Shown here in pieces: positions 16,595 through 27,022 of a stretch of 64,000 nt of DNA. The DNA is from Arthrobacter sp. U41 (lineage in GTDB: Bacteria > Actinomycetota > Actinomycetes > Actinomycetales > Micrococcaceae): the NCBI RefSeq assembly GCF_001750145.1, contig NZ_CP015732.1, positions 3,596,001 to 3,660,000 on the forward strand, in the 5' to 3' direction. Below the pieces are notes generated by a model. It made no database searches. It saw only the letters and a program-made list of their open reading frames with translations, and was not told the DNA's origin. The position numbers were made by a program, and so were the translations under genes. Position 1 is the stretch's first letter; each line of letters starts with the position of its first letter.

Positions 16595-19063
16595 TTAGCG
16601 GACGCCGCTTGGCTCCGGGGCAGGTTCGGTCTTGATCGTGCTGCCGGTGGCCTCGCCGGGCTCCGGCAGGCGCAGGCGCTTGAGGAGCAGGGCGTTGACG
16701 GCGACAATGACGCTGGAGCCGGACATGGAGATCGCGGCTATTTCCGGGCTGAGCATGAGGCCAAACGCTGGGTAGAAGACGCCCGCGGCGATCGGCAGGG
16801 CGATGACGTTGTAGCCGATGGCCCAGCCCAGGTTCTGGCGCATCTTGCGCAACGTACCCTTGCCGATCCGGAGGGCGATGGGAACGTCCAGCGGATCTGA
16901 GCGCATCAGGACAACGTCGGCAGTTTCGATGGCCACGTCGGTGCCGGCTCCGATGGCGATGCCGAGATCGGCCTGCGCCAGTGCGGGGGCGTCGTTGACG
17001 CCGTCACCGACCATGGCGACCCGCTTGCCGGCTTTCTGCAGTTCGGCCACCTTCGCGGATTTGTCCTCGGGAAGCACCTCGGCCATGACGGTGTCGATGC
17101 CGAGCTGGGCAGCAATCCGCTTCGCGGTGGCCTCGTTGTCTCCCGTGAGCATGACGACCTCCACGCCGCTTTCATGCAGGGCGGCCACTGCGGAGGCAGC
17201 GGTCTCGCGGGCGGCGTCGGCCAGTGCGATGACACCAGCGGCCCTGCCGTCCACGGCCACCAGAACTGCCGTGCGGCCGGTCGAGGCGAGGGCCTCGCGC
17301 TGTTCGGCTACCGGCCCGATGTCAATGCCCTCGGCCACCATCAGCTTGCGGTTGCCGACGAAGACCTTCCGCCCGTTTACCGAGGCGCCAGCACCGTGGC
17401 CAGGGACGTTACGGAACGCTTCGGCATCAGCCGATGGAACGCCGCGGGCAACGGCGTAGTTGACGACGGCGGCGGCGAGAGGGTGCTCAGATTCGCGTTC
17501 GACGGCGGCCACGAGAGCCAAAAGTTCGTCCTCGTCGAATCCGTAGGCGATGAAGTCGGTGACTTCGGGTTCACCCTTGGTCAGGGTTCCGGTCTTGTCC
17601 ATCACAACGGTGTCGATGTGTGCTGCGGTTTCCAGTGCTGTGGCGTTCTTGAACAGGACGCCGCGCTTGGCGCCAAGGCCGGTGCCGACCATGATCGCCG
17701 TCGGGGTTGCCAGGCCCAGAGCATCGGGGCAGGTGATGACCACGACCGTGATGGCAAAGAGGATCGCCTGCGGAACGGTTGCTCCGGCCAGCCACCAGGC
17801 GAGGAAGGTGGCGGATCCGCCGATCAGGGCAACCAGGACCAGCCAGAATGCGGCGCGGTCGGCAAGGTGTTGGCCGGGGGCTTTGGAGTTCTGGGCTTCC
17901 TGCACGAGTGCGACGATCTGCGCCAGGGCGGTGTCTGCGCCGACCTTGGTGGCGCGGACACGTAATGTTCCGGTCGTGTTGACCGTGGCGCCGATCACCT
18001 CCGAGCCCGGTGACTTGGCCACGGGCAGGCTTTCACCGGTGACCATGGACTCATCAATGTCGGAGTCGCCGTCTTCGACGGTGCCGTCCGTGGGAATTTT
18101 TGCCCCGGGGCGCACCAGCATCAAGTCACCGGGCAGGACCTCCGAGGTCGGCACCTCGACGGGCTCACCGTTTTTGATCACCAGGGCCTTGGACGGCGCC
18201 AGCTCCAGCAGTGTGCGGATGGCGTCGTTTGCGCCGCCCCTTGCACGCATTTCGACCCAATGCCCCAGCAACACGAAGGTGGCCAGGACGGTGGCTGCTT
18301 CGTAGAAGACCTCCCCACCGCCGGTCAGGGTAACAATGAGGCTGTAGAGCCAGCCCGCCCCCACGCCGACCGCGACCAGGACCATCATATCCAGTGTTCT
18401 GGCCTTCAGCGCACGGTAGGCGCCGTCAAAGAAAATCCAGGCCGAGTAGAAAATCACGGGCAGGGACACGATCAAGGCAAAGACATCGTCCCGTAATCCG
18501 AACGGGGCCGGGACGGTGAACCCGAGGACTTCGCGTCCGATCGGCGACCACAAGGTGATCGGCACGGAAAGGAGGAGCGCGATCAGGAAACGGTTCCGCA
18601 TGTCCCGGATCATCGCCTCCATCGACATGCTGTGGCCCCCGTGGCCCATGACATCCTCGGCATCCCGGGGCGCATGCCGGGGCTGACCGGCAGGCACTTC
18701 GTGGCCTGCGTGCGCTTCCGGGACGAGGGCGGTGTCGCCTTCATGGGCAGAGGGGCGGTGCTCGGCTGTACCGTGCCCGGCAGCTGCCGACGGGGCGGAG
18801 CCGGTTTCGTGCATCGGATCACAGATATGCTCCGGCACTGACTGGCCGGAACAGTGGTAGCCGCAGTCCTGCACCCAGCTCCGGAGGTCGGCGATGGAGG
18901 TCTTGTCCGGGTCGAACGTGACGTTCGCGGTCTGCGAGACCGGATTCGCTTCCACGCTGAGCACTCCCGGCCGGCGGGAGAGCGTGGTTTCGGCGACGGT
19001 CTTGGACGAGGCCCAGTGGACACCTGCCACCTCCATGACCACGGTTTGTGTCTTACTACTCAT
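16595..19063 (-). CDS. P1B-type heavy-metal ATPase with CPD motif and His-rich N-terminus
   Basis: 822 residues. The N-terminal ~70 residues have an HMA-like fold but no CxxC (GVHWASSKT replaces GMTCxxC). A His/Met-rich linker follows (residues ~95-150; [20 protein letters not shown]). The ATPase core has TGES, phosphorylated D489 in DKTGT, the HP motif (SEHPLAAAV) and [10 protein letters not shown]. The helix-6 metal site, residues 445-447, reads CPD in place of CPC (CopA/ZntA) or CPH (CopB), so the transported ion is uncertain; the His-rich linker favours a CopB-like copper exporter. It is the first gene of the minus-strand run. Its end ([10 protein letters not shown]) carries no metal motif. 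Confidence 0.9.
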   Translation of the reverse strand: MSSKTQTVVMEVAGVHWASSKTVAETTLSRRPGVLSVEANPVSQTANVTFDPDKTSIADLRSWVQDCGYHCSGQSVPEHICDPMHETGSAPSAAAGHGTAEHRPSAHEGDTALVPEAHAGHEVPAGQPRHAPRDAEDVMGHGGHSMSMEAMIRDMRNRFLIALLLSVPITLWSPIGREVLGFTVPAPFGLRDDVFALIVSLPVIFYSAWIFFDGAYRALKARTLDMMVLVAVGVGAGWLYSLIVTLTGGGEVFYEAATVLATFVLLGHWVEMRARGGANDAIRTLLELAPSKALVIKNGEPVEVPTSEVLPGDLMLVRPGAKIPTDGTVEDGDSDIDESMVTGESLPVAKSPGSEVIGATVNTTGTLRVRATKVGADTALAQIVALVQEAQNSKAPGQHLADRAAFWLVLVALIGGSATFLAWWLAGATVPQAILFAITVVVITCPDALGLATPTAIMVGTGLGAKRGVLFKNATALETAAHIDTVVMDKTGTLTKGEPEVTDFIAYGFDEDELLALVAAVERESEHPLAAAVVNYAVARGVPSADAEAFRNVPGHGAGASVNGRKVFVGNRKLMVAEGIDIGPVAEQREALASTGRTAVLVAVDGRAAGVIALADAARETAASAVAALHESGVEVVMLTGDNEATAKRIAAQLGIDTVMAEVLPEDKSAKVAELQKAGKRVAMVGDGVNDAPALAQADLGIAIGAGTDVAIETADVVLMRSDPLDVPIALRIGKGTLRKMRQNLGWAIGYNVIALPIAAGVFYPAFGLMLSPEIAAISMSGSSVIVAVNALLLKRLRLPEPGEATGSTIKTEPAPEPSGVR

Positions 19064-19282
19064 GACAGAAATTCCTCTCGGGGCTCGTTAGTTAAAGATG
19101 TGTGTGCGCCCGCCGCTCTCGTGGCTCACATGCGGACCGCTGCAGCGACAGTGGCCGTGCTTGGAAATGAGGTTCGCCCCGCCACGACGGTCCAGGGCGT
19201 CACCTTGGTACAAACCCGCGCCTGGACGCAGCGGCGGGCCGTCGATGCCCCCGATCAGACTGCGGCGGAGGGCAGACTTCTC

Positions 19283-19738
19283 CTATACGCGGCTGATGGA
19301 AAGCCGGATGAGCGATACAGGGTGGAGGGGTGCCCCGGGAACCTCGGGCAGCGCCCCGGCTGGCTGTGCTGCTGCAGCGGCGGCCGGGGTGCTGCCGGGG
19401 GCTATTGGGTCTGATGCGACATGAACGGCTGAAGACAGCACATCAAGGCACGCTACAGACAAACCCAGGTTCATGGGGCAGTGGTCAGGAGGGGACGGGA
19501 CGGGTTGTTGCCCCTGGTCCTGATCCGCAGCCACAACGGTGTCACCGGAAAAGACAAGCCGGAAGCCCACGGATTCGGAGTCTTCCGTGTAGGACGCCGT
19601 GATGGAGTGCGAAGTACCACCCGGTCCGTTTCCTTGAGCAGACGTCATCGGCAGGTCCAGAAATCCCGTTACGGCGAGGAGAAACGAAAGGACCGCGGTG
19701 ATTGTAGTCAGGTTGGAAAAATCATGGTGCCATCGCAT
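19283..19738 (-). CDS. small secreted/anchored protein, DUF6153-like
   Basis: About 151 residues from the ATG at 19738 (MRWHHDFSN). One N-terminal hydrophobic helix (TTITAVLSFLLAVTGFLDLP) is followed by a Ser/Gly/Ala/Pro-rich extracytoplasmic region with two cysteines (DHCPMNLGLSVACLD) and a short terminal motif SLIRLSISRV. This resembles DUF6153 proteins, which end in a Pro-Ser-L-x-x-L-x-I pattern; the protein at 28250-28720 shows the same plan. The frame opens at 19882, overlapping the glgX end, so the ATG at 19738 or 19771 is likelier. It lies 219 bp upstream of the metal ATPase. Function unknown. Confidence 0.5.
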   Translation of the reverse strand: MRWHHDFSNLTTITAVLSFLLAVTGFLDLPMTSAQGNGPGGTSHSITASYTEDSESVGFRLVFSGDTVVAADQDQGQQPVPSPPDHCPMNLGLSVACLDVLSSAVHVASDPIAPGSTPAAAAAAQPAGALPEVPGAPLHPVSLIRLSISRV

Positions 19739-19844
19739 GGAATGACGCACTTTCCCCGCCCCCGAGTTCATCGCGAACAACGCTAGGTTTCGCCCTCTGC
19801 AGCGATCATACCGGGCCGGGCGCAGGGGAACCTCAAACTCTTTG

Positions 19845-21992
19845 TCACAAACGACCCTGCTCACCGTCGTGAGCTTTGGCATGCACTACCTTTCCCGGTT
19901 CCCGGAGGACAAGGAGAGTGTGTGAAGGAACCTCGAGGGCACCACCGGCCATCAAGCCCGTTCCCGTCACCTTTAGGGAGGTGTCGAGAACCAGCTCCCA
20001 ATGGAGTGCGTAGCGGGCCGGCGGCAAGGTGAATTTCCGGGACTCGGCACTGGCATTGAAATAGAGGATGAAATCTGAGTCTGTCATCTGGCTGCCGGTG
20101 CGATCGGAGCAGCGGATGCCGCTGCCGTTCAGGTACATCCCGAGCGCCAGTGACCTCCCGTCGGTCCAGTCCAAAGGTTCCATCGGCGTGCCATCGGGCT
20201 TCAGCCAGACAATGTCGGGCACCTGGCCTCCGTCGGGTTGTCTGACCGGTCGCCCGCTGAAGAACCGGCGGCGGTGAAACGTGGGATGAGCGGCCCGCAG
20301 CCGGCTGACCGCCACAGCAAAGTCCAGAAGGTCTTTGTCCGCATCTTCCCAGTGGATCCAGCTCAGTTCCGAATCCTGAGCATAAGCATTGTTGTTGCCC
20401 TGCTGGGTCCGCCCCATTTCATCGCCATGGAGGATCATGGGTATCCCCTGGGACAGCAGCAGCGTTGCGATGAGGCTGCGCTGCCGCCTGGACCGGAGCC
20501 GAAGGATGGCCGGGTCGTCAGTGCCGCCTTCGGGTCCGCCGTTCCAGGACCTGTTGTTGTTCTCGCCGTCCGCGTTGCTCTCGCCATTGGCCTCGTTGTG
20601 TTTGCGGTTGTACGCCACGAGGTCAGCCAGCGTGAAGCCGTCGTGGGCTGTGATGAAATTGATCGAGGCCATGGGCCGCCGGCCGGAATGCTCGTACAGA
20701 TCAGATGACCCGGTGAGTCGGGACGCCAATTCCCCGAGCGTGGAAGGTTCGCCGCGCCAGAAGTCCCGGAGCGTGTCTCTGTATCTGCCATTCCATTCGC
20801 TCCAGTTGGGCGGGAAATTTCCCACCTGGTATCCGCCGGGTCCCAGATCCCAGGGCTCGGCAATGAGCTTGACCCGAGAGACGATGGGATCCTGCTGGAC
20901 CAGATCAAAGAAACCCGAGAGCCTGTCCACCTCGTAGAATTGGCGCGCCAGGGCAGCTGCAAGATCAAATCGGAAGCCGTCAACGTGCATTTCCGTCACC
21001 CAGTACCGCAGGGAATCCATGATGAGCTGCAGAACATGCGGGGTACGGACATTCAACGAATTTCCGGTGCCCGTGAAGTCCATATAGAACTCCGGCCGGG
21101 AGTCGTCGAGCCGATAGTATGACGCATTATCGATGCCTCGGAAGGAGATGGTGGGACCGAGATGGTTCCCCTCTCCGCTGTGGTTGTAAACGACGTCGAG
21201 GATGACTTCAATCCCGGCTTTGTGGAGGGTCCGGACCATTGTCTTGAATTCCGTGACGGCACCCGCGGCGTCAGGTGCCGATGCGTACGCGTTGTGCGGG
21301 GCAAAGAAGCCGATGGTGCTGTATCCCCAATAATTGGACAGCCCCCGCTCCCGGAGCTGGCTGTCGTGTATGAACTGCTGGACAGGCATCAGCTCGATGG
21401 CCGTGACCCCGAGATTTTGCAGGTGGGCCACGATTGATGGGTGGCCCAAGCCCGCGTATGTTCCACGCAGCAGTTCAGGGATTTCGGGGTGCAGCCTGGT
21501 CAGCCCTTTGACATGGGCCTCGTAAATCACGGTGTCATGGTACGGCGTATTGGGCCGCCGGTCGTCCTCCCAGTCGAACGCCGGGTCGATGACCACTGCG
21601 GTCATCATTCCGGGGAGGGAATCCGACTCATCGCGCCGCTGCGGGTCCTCCAGGCTGTAGGAAAGAAGAGCCTGGCCCCATTCAATGGTTCCTTCCATAG
21701 TCTTGGCATAAGGATCGAGCAGGAATTTGTCCGGGTTAAAGCGGAGCCCAGCGGCGGGCTCATAGGGGCCGTCTACGCGGTATCCGTATCGCTGACCGGG
21801 CCCTATCCCCGGCAGGTAGCCGTGCCAGATGTAACCATCAACTTCGGCCAGTGGGACACGGATCTCGGCGCCGGAGGCATCCACAAAGCATAATGTCACC
21901 GCCGTCGCTGATTCGGTAAACAGGGCGAAATTGGTGCCGCTTCCGTCAAAAGTTGCCCCCAGTGGATAGGGGGCTCCCGGCCAGACCTGCAT
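19845..21992 (-). CDS. glgX: glycogen debranching enzyme GlgX (GH13)
   Basis: 715 residues from the ATG at 21992 (MQVWPGAPYPLGATFDGSG), with GGAG 8 nt upstream. An N-terminal CBM48 is followed by the GH13 barrel: LDVVYNHSGEGNH, nucleophile Asp in VDGFRFDLAAALAR, acid/base Glu in VKLIAEPWDLGPGGYQVG and the third Asp in INFITAHDGFTLADLVAYNR. The family hydrolyses alpha-1,6 branches of phosphorylase-limited glycogen, releasing maltodextrins. This would feed sugar toward the GH65/phosphoketolase module nearby, although it is probably transcribed separately. Confidence 0.93.
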   Translation of the reverse strand: MQVWPGAPYPLGATFDGSGTNFALFTESATAVTLCFVDASGAEIRVPLAEVDGYIWHGYLPGIGPGQRYGYRVDGPYEPAAGLRFNPDKFLLDPYAKTMEGTIEWGQALLSYSLEDPQRRDESDSLPGMMTAVVIDPAFDWEDDRRPNTPYHDTVIYEAHVKGLTRLHPEIPELLRGTYAGLGHPSIVAHLQNLGVTAIELMPVQQFIHDSQLRERGLSNYWGYSTIGFFAPHNAYASAPDAAGAVTEFKTMVRTLHKAGIEVILDVVYNHSGEGNHLGPTISFRGIDNASYYRLDDSRPEFYMDFTGTGNSLNVRTPHVLQLIMDSLRYWVTEMHVDGFRFDLAAALARQFYEVDRLSGFFDLVQQDPIVSRVKLIAEPWDLGPGGYQVGNFPPNWSEWNGRYRDTLRDFWRGEPSTLGELASRLTGSSDLYEHSGRRPMASINFITAHDGFTLADLVAYNRKHNEANGESNADGENNNRSWNGGPEGGTDDPAILRLRSRRQRSLIATLLLSQGIPMILHGDEMGRTQQGNNNAYAQDSELSWIHWEDADKDLLDFAVAVSRLRAAHPTFHRRRFFSGRPVRQPDGGQVPDIVWLKPDGTPMEPLDWTDGRSLALGMYLNGSGIRCSDRTGSQMTDSDFILYFNASAESRKFTLPPARYALHWELVLDTSLKVTGTGLMAGGALEVPSHTLLVLREPGKVVHAKAHDGEQGRL

Positions 21993-22402
21993 CTTTCGTC
22001 TCCCGCTTTTAAGGACCCACGGACATGCGAACGCGCCGCACCGGACGACGGCCCGGCGGACGGGTATCGGCCTCGCCTGCACCGGGACGAATGGTACCGG
22101 CCAGTACTGCGTAGGAACAGTACTCTGTCATCTTCCAGGAGCCCAGCGGTATCTGGCAGGCCCGGACCTCGCTGCCACCTCCGATCAACAGGGGCGTGTC
22201 GGGGGGAAAGTCTCTTGGCGGCACTGCTCTTCACCCATCTGCGGTCGACCCTGCGGAAGGTGCTGAGACGTCTCCTTCAGCCCGCCTTGACGCCGGAATC
22301 CTGATGCTGTGGCCGGACGCCATACGCTCCCAAGCCGGATACTCTCCGCACAAGAGCCACGCCCACGCTACATTCCGCGGGTATCCCCATATTCGGCAGG
22401 AA

Positions 22403-22861
22403 CTACCCTAAGTCCGGCGTGCGACGGCGCCCGATCGTCCTTATTATTATCCCTGCCAGACTCCCGCTGCTCATGATGATAAGGGCGGTGAGGCCGAGAT
22501 AGTAAAGCACAGCAGCGGACTCCGGCGGGCCCGAGGAGGAATCGGCGGCCGCACCGATCGACCACCAATAGCCCGCGGTCACTGTGGTCCAGACAGCACC
22601 GGTGACGCTGACCAGCCAGGACAGCCCTGAGAACCAAGGCTTCTCCACCCGATATGAAAGAGCCGTGGCCAGTACAGCGGCGCCGGCGGTCGCGAGCACC
22701 AGGCCGCCGACGAAGTACCGCCCGGCCAGGACGCCGGCCAGGACGCAGAGGCTTCCGACCAAGACGAGCCGCCGGGGTCCGAGTGGCATCCGGGAGCCGC
22801 CGCCGGGCGTCTCCTCCTCGGGCTGATGTGGGCCACGCAGCGTTGCATTCTGGTGTGTCAT
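22403..22861 (-). CDS. four-helix membrane protein, unknown function
   Basis: About 152 residues from the ATG at 22861 (MTHQNATLRG), with GAGGA about 10 nt upstream. After a polar N-terminus it has four hydrophobic helices (LVLVGSLCVLAGVLAG, GLVLATAGAAVLATALSY, SWLVSVTGAVWTTVTAGYWW, ALIIMSSGSLAGIIIRTI) and a short basic tail. No domain was recognised. It diverges from the csoR operon across a 304-bp region. Confidence 0.55.
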   Translation of the reverse strand: MTHQNATLRGPHQPEEETPGGGSRMPLGPRRLVLVGSLCVLAGVLAGRYFVGGLVLATAGAAVLATALSYRVEKPWFSGLSWLVSVTGAVWTTVTAGYWWSIGAAADSSSGPPESAAVLYYLGLTALIIMSSGSLAGIIIRTIGRRRTPDLG

Positions 22862-23112
22862 GGCGTTTCGGGTCCTCTGTTGGGGTGAGCCCCCGGGTCT
22901 TCCGTTCGGATGACCGGCGTTCAAGAAGGCATCACGGCTCATTGTTCCAATGCTCAAACACTACAGAGGTGGCGGCATCGGGGTGGCCATTGCGTTCGGC
23001 ACATCTGCATCCTGGACGGGACGCCCGGTCCGCCAGCCGGCCTCTCTCGTCGCTGCGCGAGAGCTAGAGGAGCCCCTCCCCGCCGATTCGCCCGTTGAGC
23101 CTTGGCAAGTAC
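22862..23112. other. intergenic region between divergent membrane protein and csoR genes
   Basis: Apart from the csoR promoter at its right edge, this stretch shows no ORF with a ribosome-binding site and no RNA gene that could be recognised. It should contain the promoter of the minus-strand membrane protein. Confidence 0.4.
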
Positions 23113-23140
23113 TTGATTAGATACCCCTAGGGGGTATACT
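23113..23140 (+). promoter_or_regulatory. csoR-copZ-copA promoter with CsoR-type operator
   Basis: The near-palindrome ATACCCCTAGGGGGTAT (23121-23137) is a CsoR-type operator. A -35-like TTGATT (23113-23118) and a -10 TATACT (23135-23140) flank it with 16 bp spacing, so bound repressor would block RNA polymerase. The csoR GTG starts 25 bp downstream, behind AAGGAG. Matching sites lie at 27452 and 44654. Confidence 0.85.
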
Positions 23141-23165
23141 ATTTGGAATGTCATAAGGAGCTGCT

Positions 23166-23489
23166 GTGAACCACACTGTCGAAGATGCCACTGTCGCGGG
23201 TGCTGTCCCGCCTCACGGATACACCGCAGACAAAGAGGCGTATCTGCGAAGGCTCAAACGCATCGAAGGTCAGGTGCGCGGGATAGCCCGGATGGTCAGC
23301 GAGGACTCGTACTGCATCGACATCCTGACCCAGGTCGCGGCCGTCAACAAGGCCCTGCATGCGGTCAGCATCGGGCTGCTCGAGGAACACATCGGTCATT
23401 GCGTCGTCAGCGCCGCGGCCGAATCACCAGAAGCGGGGGACGCGAAAGTCAAGGAAGCAGCGGACGCGATCGCGCGTCTGCTGCGCTAG
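23166..23489 (+). CDS. csoR: copper-sensing transcriptional repressor CsoR
   Basis: 107 residues starting at GTG 23166, with AAGGAG 5 nt upstream. The CsoR/RcnR helical fold is clear ([19 protein letters not shown]). The Cu(I) ligands C50, H75 and C79 keep the C-x24-H-x3-C spacing of Mycobacterium CsoR. Cu(I) binding would release it from the operator just upstream and probably from the two other copies in the window. First gene of an operon with copZ and copA. Confidence 0.93.
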   Translation: MNHTVEDATVAGAVPPHGYTADKEAYLRRLKRIEGQVRGIARMVSEDSYCIDILTQVAAVNKALHAVSIGLLEEHIGHCVVSAAAESPEAGDAKVKEAADAIARLLR

Positions 23490-23509
23490 GAATTCAGGAG
23501 AAAATCATC

Positions 23510-23737
23510 ATGAGCATCAACACCACCGTCAATATTTCCGGCATGGACTGCAGCCACTGCGTCGCTTCCGTGACCGAGGAACTTCAGGAACTCGACGGGG
23601 TCCAGGAGGTCGCCGTGGAGCTGAACAAGGACGGCATCTCCGTTGCCACCATCACCTCGGCGGCCGAGCTCGACCCGGAGAAAATCGGCGAAGCCGTCGC
23701 AGAAGCCGGCTACGTCGTCGTGGCTGCCGGGGCCTGA
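23510..23737 (+). CDS. copZ: copper chaperone CopZ (HMA domain)
   Basis: 75 residues: one ferredoxin-like HMA domain with the Cu(I)-binding motif GMDCSHC near the N-terminus and an intact fold to [17 protein letters not shown] precedes the ATG at 23510. It lies 20 bp after csoR and ends 2 bp before copA, so it would hand Cu(I) to that ATPase. Confidence 0.93.
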   Translation: MSINTTVNISGMDCSHCVASVTEELQELDGVQEVAVELNKDGISVATITSAAELDPEKIGEAVAEAGYVVVAAGA

Positions 23738-23739
23738 GT

Positions 23740-26055
23740 ATGGACTCCGGCACCCTGACCAACACGCGCATCATTGAACTGGACATCCAGGGGATGACCT
23801 GCGCTTCGTGTGTCGCCCGGGTGGAACGGAAACTCGGAAAACTCGACGGAGTCCAGGCCAGCGTCAACCTGCCCCTTGAATCCGCCCAGGTCACGGTGCC
23901 GGATGCCATTACCGACCAGCAGATCCTCGACACGGTTGCGGCGACCGGATATACGGCCCGGCTCAAGGCCGCGCCCGATGCAGACCGTGCGGCGCGGGAC
24001 GATGAGGACGCTGTTCCTGACCTGTCCGATGACGGGCCAAGTGCACCGGCCGCCTCAGCTTCCCTGCGCCCTCGACTTCTCCTGGCTGGTGCCCTCACCG
24101 TGCCGGTCGTCATCATTTCCATGATCCCGGCCGCCCAGTTCCCGCACTGGGGCTGGTGGGCCTTTGCCCTCAGCCTGCCCGTGGTCACCTGGGCGGCGTG
24201 GCCTTTCCACCGAGCCGCGGCCATCAACGCCCGGCACCTTGCCTCCACGATGGACACACTGGTCTCCATCGGGGTGGGGGCAGCTTTCCTGTTCTCCAGC
24301 TGGCAGCTGTTTACCGACCCGTCACTGACCGAACACCCTGGCATGGAGATGAGCGCCCACACCCTGTACTTCGAAGTCGCCGCCGTCGTCACCACTTTCC
24401 TGCTGCTGGGCAGGTACCTTGAAGCCAACGCCAAACAACGCGCAGGCAATGCGCTGAAAGCACTGTTGAATCTCGGAGCCAAGGAAGCCACCGTCCTCCG
24501 CGACGGCGTCGAGTCTCTGATCGCCGCCGACCGACTGCAGCCCGGGGACGTCTTCCTCGTCCGCCCGGGGGAAAAAATCGCCACCGACGGGTTCGTCGTC
24601 GAAGGGCACAGCGCAGTCGACGCCTCGCTCATCACAGGGGAGTCGCTGCCGGTGGAGGTCGGCGTTGACGACACGGTGACCGGGGCCACCATCAACACCA
24701 ACGGCCGACTGCTCGTGAAGGCCACCCGTGTCGGCAGCGAAACAACACTGGCCCAGATGGGGAAACTCGTCAGCCAGGCACAAAGCGGCAAGGCGCCCAT
24801 CGCCCGCCTCGCGGACCGGATCAGTGCTGTCTTCGTCCCGATCGTCCTCGCCATCGCCGCGGTCACCTTTACCGTGTGGATGCTCTCCACCACGGACCCG
24901 CAGGCCTCATTTACCGCCGCGGTCGCGGTCCTGGTCATTGCCTGCCCCTGCGCGCTGGGTTTGGCCACTCCGACGGCCCTGCTGACCGGCACCGGCAGGG
25001 GTGCCCAGCTGGGCATCCTGATCAAGGGCCCGCAGGTCCTTGAAGACACCCGGACCGTGGACACTATCGTGCTGGACAAAACCGGTACCGTGACGACCGG
25101 ACGGCTGTCCGTCGCGGGTATCCACAGGTTCTCCGGGCCCGCCAAGGAGGAGCTCCTTGCCCTGGCCGGTGCCGTCGAAGCCGCGAGTGAACATCCCATC
25201 GCAAGAGCCATCGCCCGCGCGGCCAAGGGCGAAGGGCCGCTGATGCCTGTCACCGGCTTCGAGAGCGCACCCGGCGGAGGCGTCCGCGGAACGGTGGACG
25301 GACGCAGGGTGGTCGTCGGGCGGGCCGGGTGGCTTCAGGACAACGGCATCATCCTCGCAGCCGACCATCACGCGGCCCTGCAAACACAGGAAGGAACCGG
25401 CGCCACTGTCATCTGGGTCGCGGTCGATGGCCGGCCCGCGGGAATCATCAGCCTCACCGACACGGTCAAAGACGGCTCCGCCGCCGCGATCACCCGACTC
25501 AAAGCGCTGGGGCTCAGGCCCATCCTGCTGACGGGAGACAACGCCGCCGTCGCGGCGATCGTTGCCGCCGACGTGGGCATCCCGGCCCAGGATGTCCTTG
25601 CGGGGGTTCTGCCGGAAGGCAAAGTGGACGCGGTCCGGAAGCTGCAGGCTTCCGGGGCCATCGTGGCGATGGCAGGCGACGGCGTCAACGACGCCGCAGC
25701 CCTGGCGCAGGCTGACCTGGGCATTGCCATGGGCAGCGGGACGGATGTTGCGATCGCCGCGGCCGACCTGACGGTGATGGGGAACGACCTCGGCCAGGTG
25801 GCCCAGGCCATCGAGCTGTCCCGCCGGACCCTGGCCACCATCAAGACCAACCTGTTCTGGGCTTTCTTCTACAACGCCGTCGGGATCCCGGTCGCCGCGT
25901 TGGGGCTGCTGAACCCGATGATCGCCGGCGCCGCGATGGCCGCCAGCTCCGTGCTGGTTGTCAGCAACTCACTGCGCCTGCGCCGCTTCGCCGGGACGAC
26001 GATCCAGGATCCGGCAGCGCACGAGCCGGCCGCCCGGCCGGTGGCCGTCCGCTAG
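23740..26055 (+). CDS. copA: Cu(I)-exporting P1B-1 ATPase CopA
   Basis: 771 residues. One N-terminal HMA domain with GMTCASC (C21, C24), eight hydrophobic helices, the actuator TGES loop (ITGESLPVE), helix-6 metal motif CPC (C402, P403, C404) in [13 protein letters not shown], phosphorylated D446 in DKTGT, HP (SEHPIARAI) and [10 protein letters not shown]. The NA-MAASS end of helix 8 ([18 protein letters not shown]) is typical of Cu(I) pumps. It exports cytosolic Cu(I). The start at 23740, 2 bp after copZ, is the only one that places the HMA domain correctly; the frame is open further upstream by chance. Confidence 0.95.
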   Translation: MDSGTLTNTRIIELDIQGMTCASCVARVERKLGKLDGVQASVNLPLESAQVTVPDAITDQQILDTVAATGYTARLKAAPDADRAARDDEDAVPDLSDDGPSAPAASASLRPRLLLAGALTVPVVIISMIPAAQFPHWGWWAFALSLPVVTWAAWPFHRAAAINARHLASTMDTLVSIGVGAAFLFSSWQLFTDPSLTEHPGMEMSAHTLYFEVAAVVTTFLLLGRYLEANAKQRAGNALKALLNLGAKEATVLRDGVESLIAADRLQPGDVFLVRPGEKIATDGFVVEGHSAVDASLITGESLPVEVGVDDTVTGATINTNGRLLVKATRVGSETTLAQMGKLVSQAQSGKAPIARLADRISAVFVPIVLAIAAVTFTVWMLSTTDPQASFTAAVAVLVIACPCALGLATPTALLTGTGRGAQLGILIKGPQVLEDTRTVDTIVLDKTGTVTTGRLSVAGIHRFSGPAKEELLALAGAVEAASEHPIARAIARAAKGEGPLMPVTGFESAPGGGVRGTVDGRRVVVGRAGWLQDNGIILAADHHAALQTQEGTGATVIWVAVDGRPAGIISLTDTVKDGSAAAITRLKALGLRPILLTGDNAAVAAIVAADVGIPAQDVLAGVLPEGKVDAVRKLQASGAIVAMAGDGVNDAAALAQADLGIAMGSGTDVAIAAADLTVMGNDLGQVAQAIELSRRTLATIKTNLFWAFFYNAVGIPVAALGLLNPMIAGAAMAASSVLVVSNSLRLRRFAGTTIQDPAAHEPAARPVAVR

Positions 26056-26182
26056 CCCGGCGAACGAGGAGAAGTCTCAGGACCGGAAGTTCCGTCGATC
26101 AAACTGCAAGGCTCTGTTCCGGGCTCCAGGGGATCTCATGCCGTCCGGAGCCGGCTGCAGGTATTCCCGGGCCGCAAACGCG

Positions 26183-26231
26183 CAAGGGCCGGTGATCTGC
26201 TGCCCCCAAGGCAGCAACTCACCGGCCCTTG
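26183..26231. terminator. bidirectional hairpin terminator between copA and the NlpC/P60 gene
   Basis: CAAGGGCCGGTGA (26183-26195) pairs exactly with TCACCGGCCCTTG (26219-26231). Inside it, GCTGCC (26199-26204) pairs with GGCAGC (26210-26215). It lies between convergent genes, 127 bp after copA and 11 bp before the stop of the minus-strand hydrolase. No long T-tract is present. Confidence 0.75.
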
Positions 26232-26241
26232 TGGCATGTTT

Positions 26242-27015
26242 CTAGGCGCCGGCGCGGACGAACGTGACGGGGCCGGTGGCGGTCAGCCACGACAGCGGAT
26301 GCACGACGGTCTGGTTCTTGCCGTTCATGCCGGAGCTGAGGACCTGGCCGTTGCCGACGTAGATGCCGATGTGGCCCGGCTGGATGACCATGTCACCGGG
26401 CTGCGCATCACCGACGACCTTTCCGTAGCTCTTGAACTGCAACGGGGCCAGATCCCCGACAGGGATACCTGCAGACCCCAAGGCCTTTTCCACCAGGGCC
26501 GTGCAGTCCTGGATCGTGCCAAGCTGCGCGTAGGCGGCGGAAACCATTGCGGCGTTGACGCCGCCCGCCGCCGGAGCGGCAGCAGGGGCCGTGGCGGCCT
26601 GCGGCTGGACGGTGATGCGGGGCTGCGTCTGGACGCCCCCTCCGGCCCGGGCCGCCACCGGGGCAGGCTTCGGCGCCTGGACAGCAGGCTTCGGCGCCTC
26701 AATGACCGGCGCCGCGGTGGTGGTGACGGCGGGGCGTTCAAAGGAAATCCGGACGCTGGAGTCAGCGCTGAGCTGTGCCGGGGCCTGGCTGGACACCTCA
26801 AGAGTCGAGGCGGGGGCCGAGTCCCGCTGTGCCGGGGCCTCTGCGGCCTGGGCGGCGATCCCGCTGGTCAGAACGAGTCCCGACGCGGCGGCGATGACAG
26901 CGGCTTGGCGTCCCGCCCCGCCGGCGTTGTCGACGATGGTCTTGGAAATCGTCGCGAGGGTGCTGGTCTGGATGGTAACCGCGCGGTGGCGGCCCGGATT
27001 TTTGCGTGCGGACAT
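26242..27015 (-). CDS. secreted NlpC/P60-type peptidoglycan endopeptidase
   Basis: About 257 residues from the ATG at 27015 (MSARKNPGRHRAV). A signal-like helix (AAVIAAASGLVLTSGIAAQAAEA) is followed by an Ala/Pro-rich linker (residues ~70-150). The C-terminal NlpC/P60 domain has the catalytic cysteine in TIQDCTALVEKAL and histidine in QPGHIGIYVGNGQVLS. It cleaves peptide stems in the cell wall. The gene has a c-di-AMP riboswitch leader, as is usual for actinobacterial NlpC/Rpf hydrolases, and converges on copA. Confidence 0.85.
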   Translation of the reverse strand: MSARKNPGRHRAVTIQTSTLATISKTIVDNAGGAGRQAAVIAAASGLVLTSGIAAQAAEAPAQRDSAPASTLEVSSQAPAQLSADSSVRISFERPAVTTTAAPVIEAPKPAVQAPKPAPVAARAGGGVQTQPRITVQPQAATAPAAAPAAGGVNAAMVSAAYAQLGTIQDCTALVEKALGSAGIPVGDLAPLQFKSYGKVVGDAQPGDMVIQPGHIGIYVGNGQVLSSGMNGKNQTVVHPLSWLTATGPVTFVRAGA

Positions 27016-27022
27016 GAAAGGA

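Noticed and set aside
23359..23739. CopA starting at 23359 (898 codons)
   Set aside because: The extra codons overlap csoR and copZ in another frame; the ATG at 23740 directly precedes the HMA domain.
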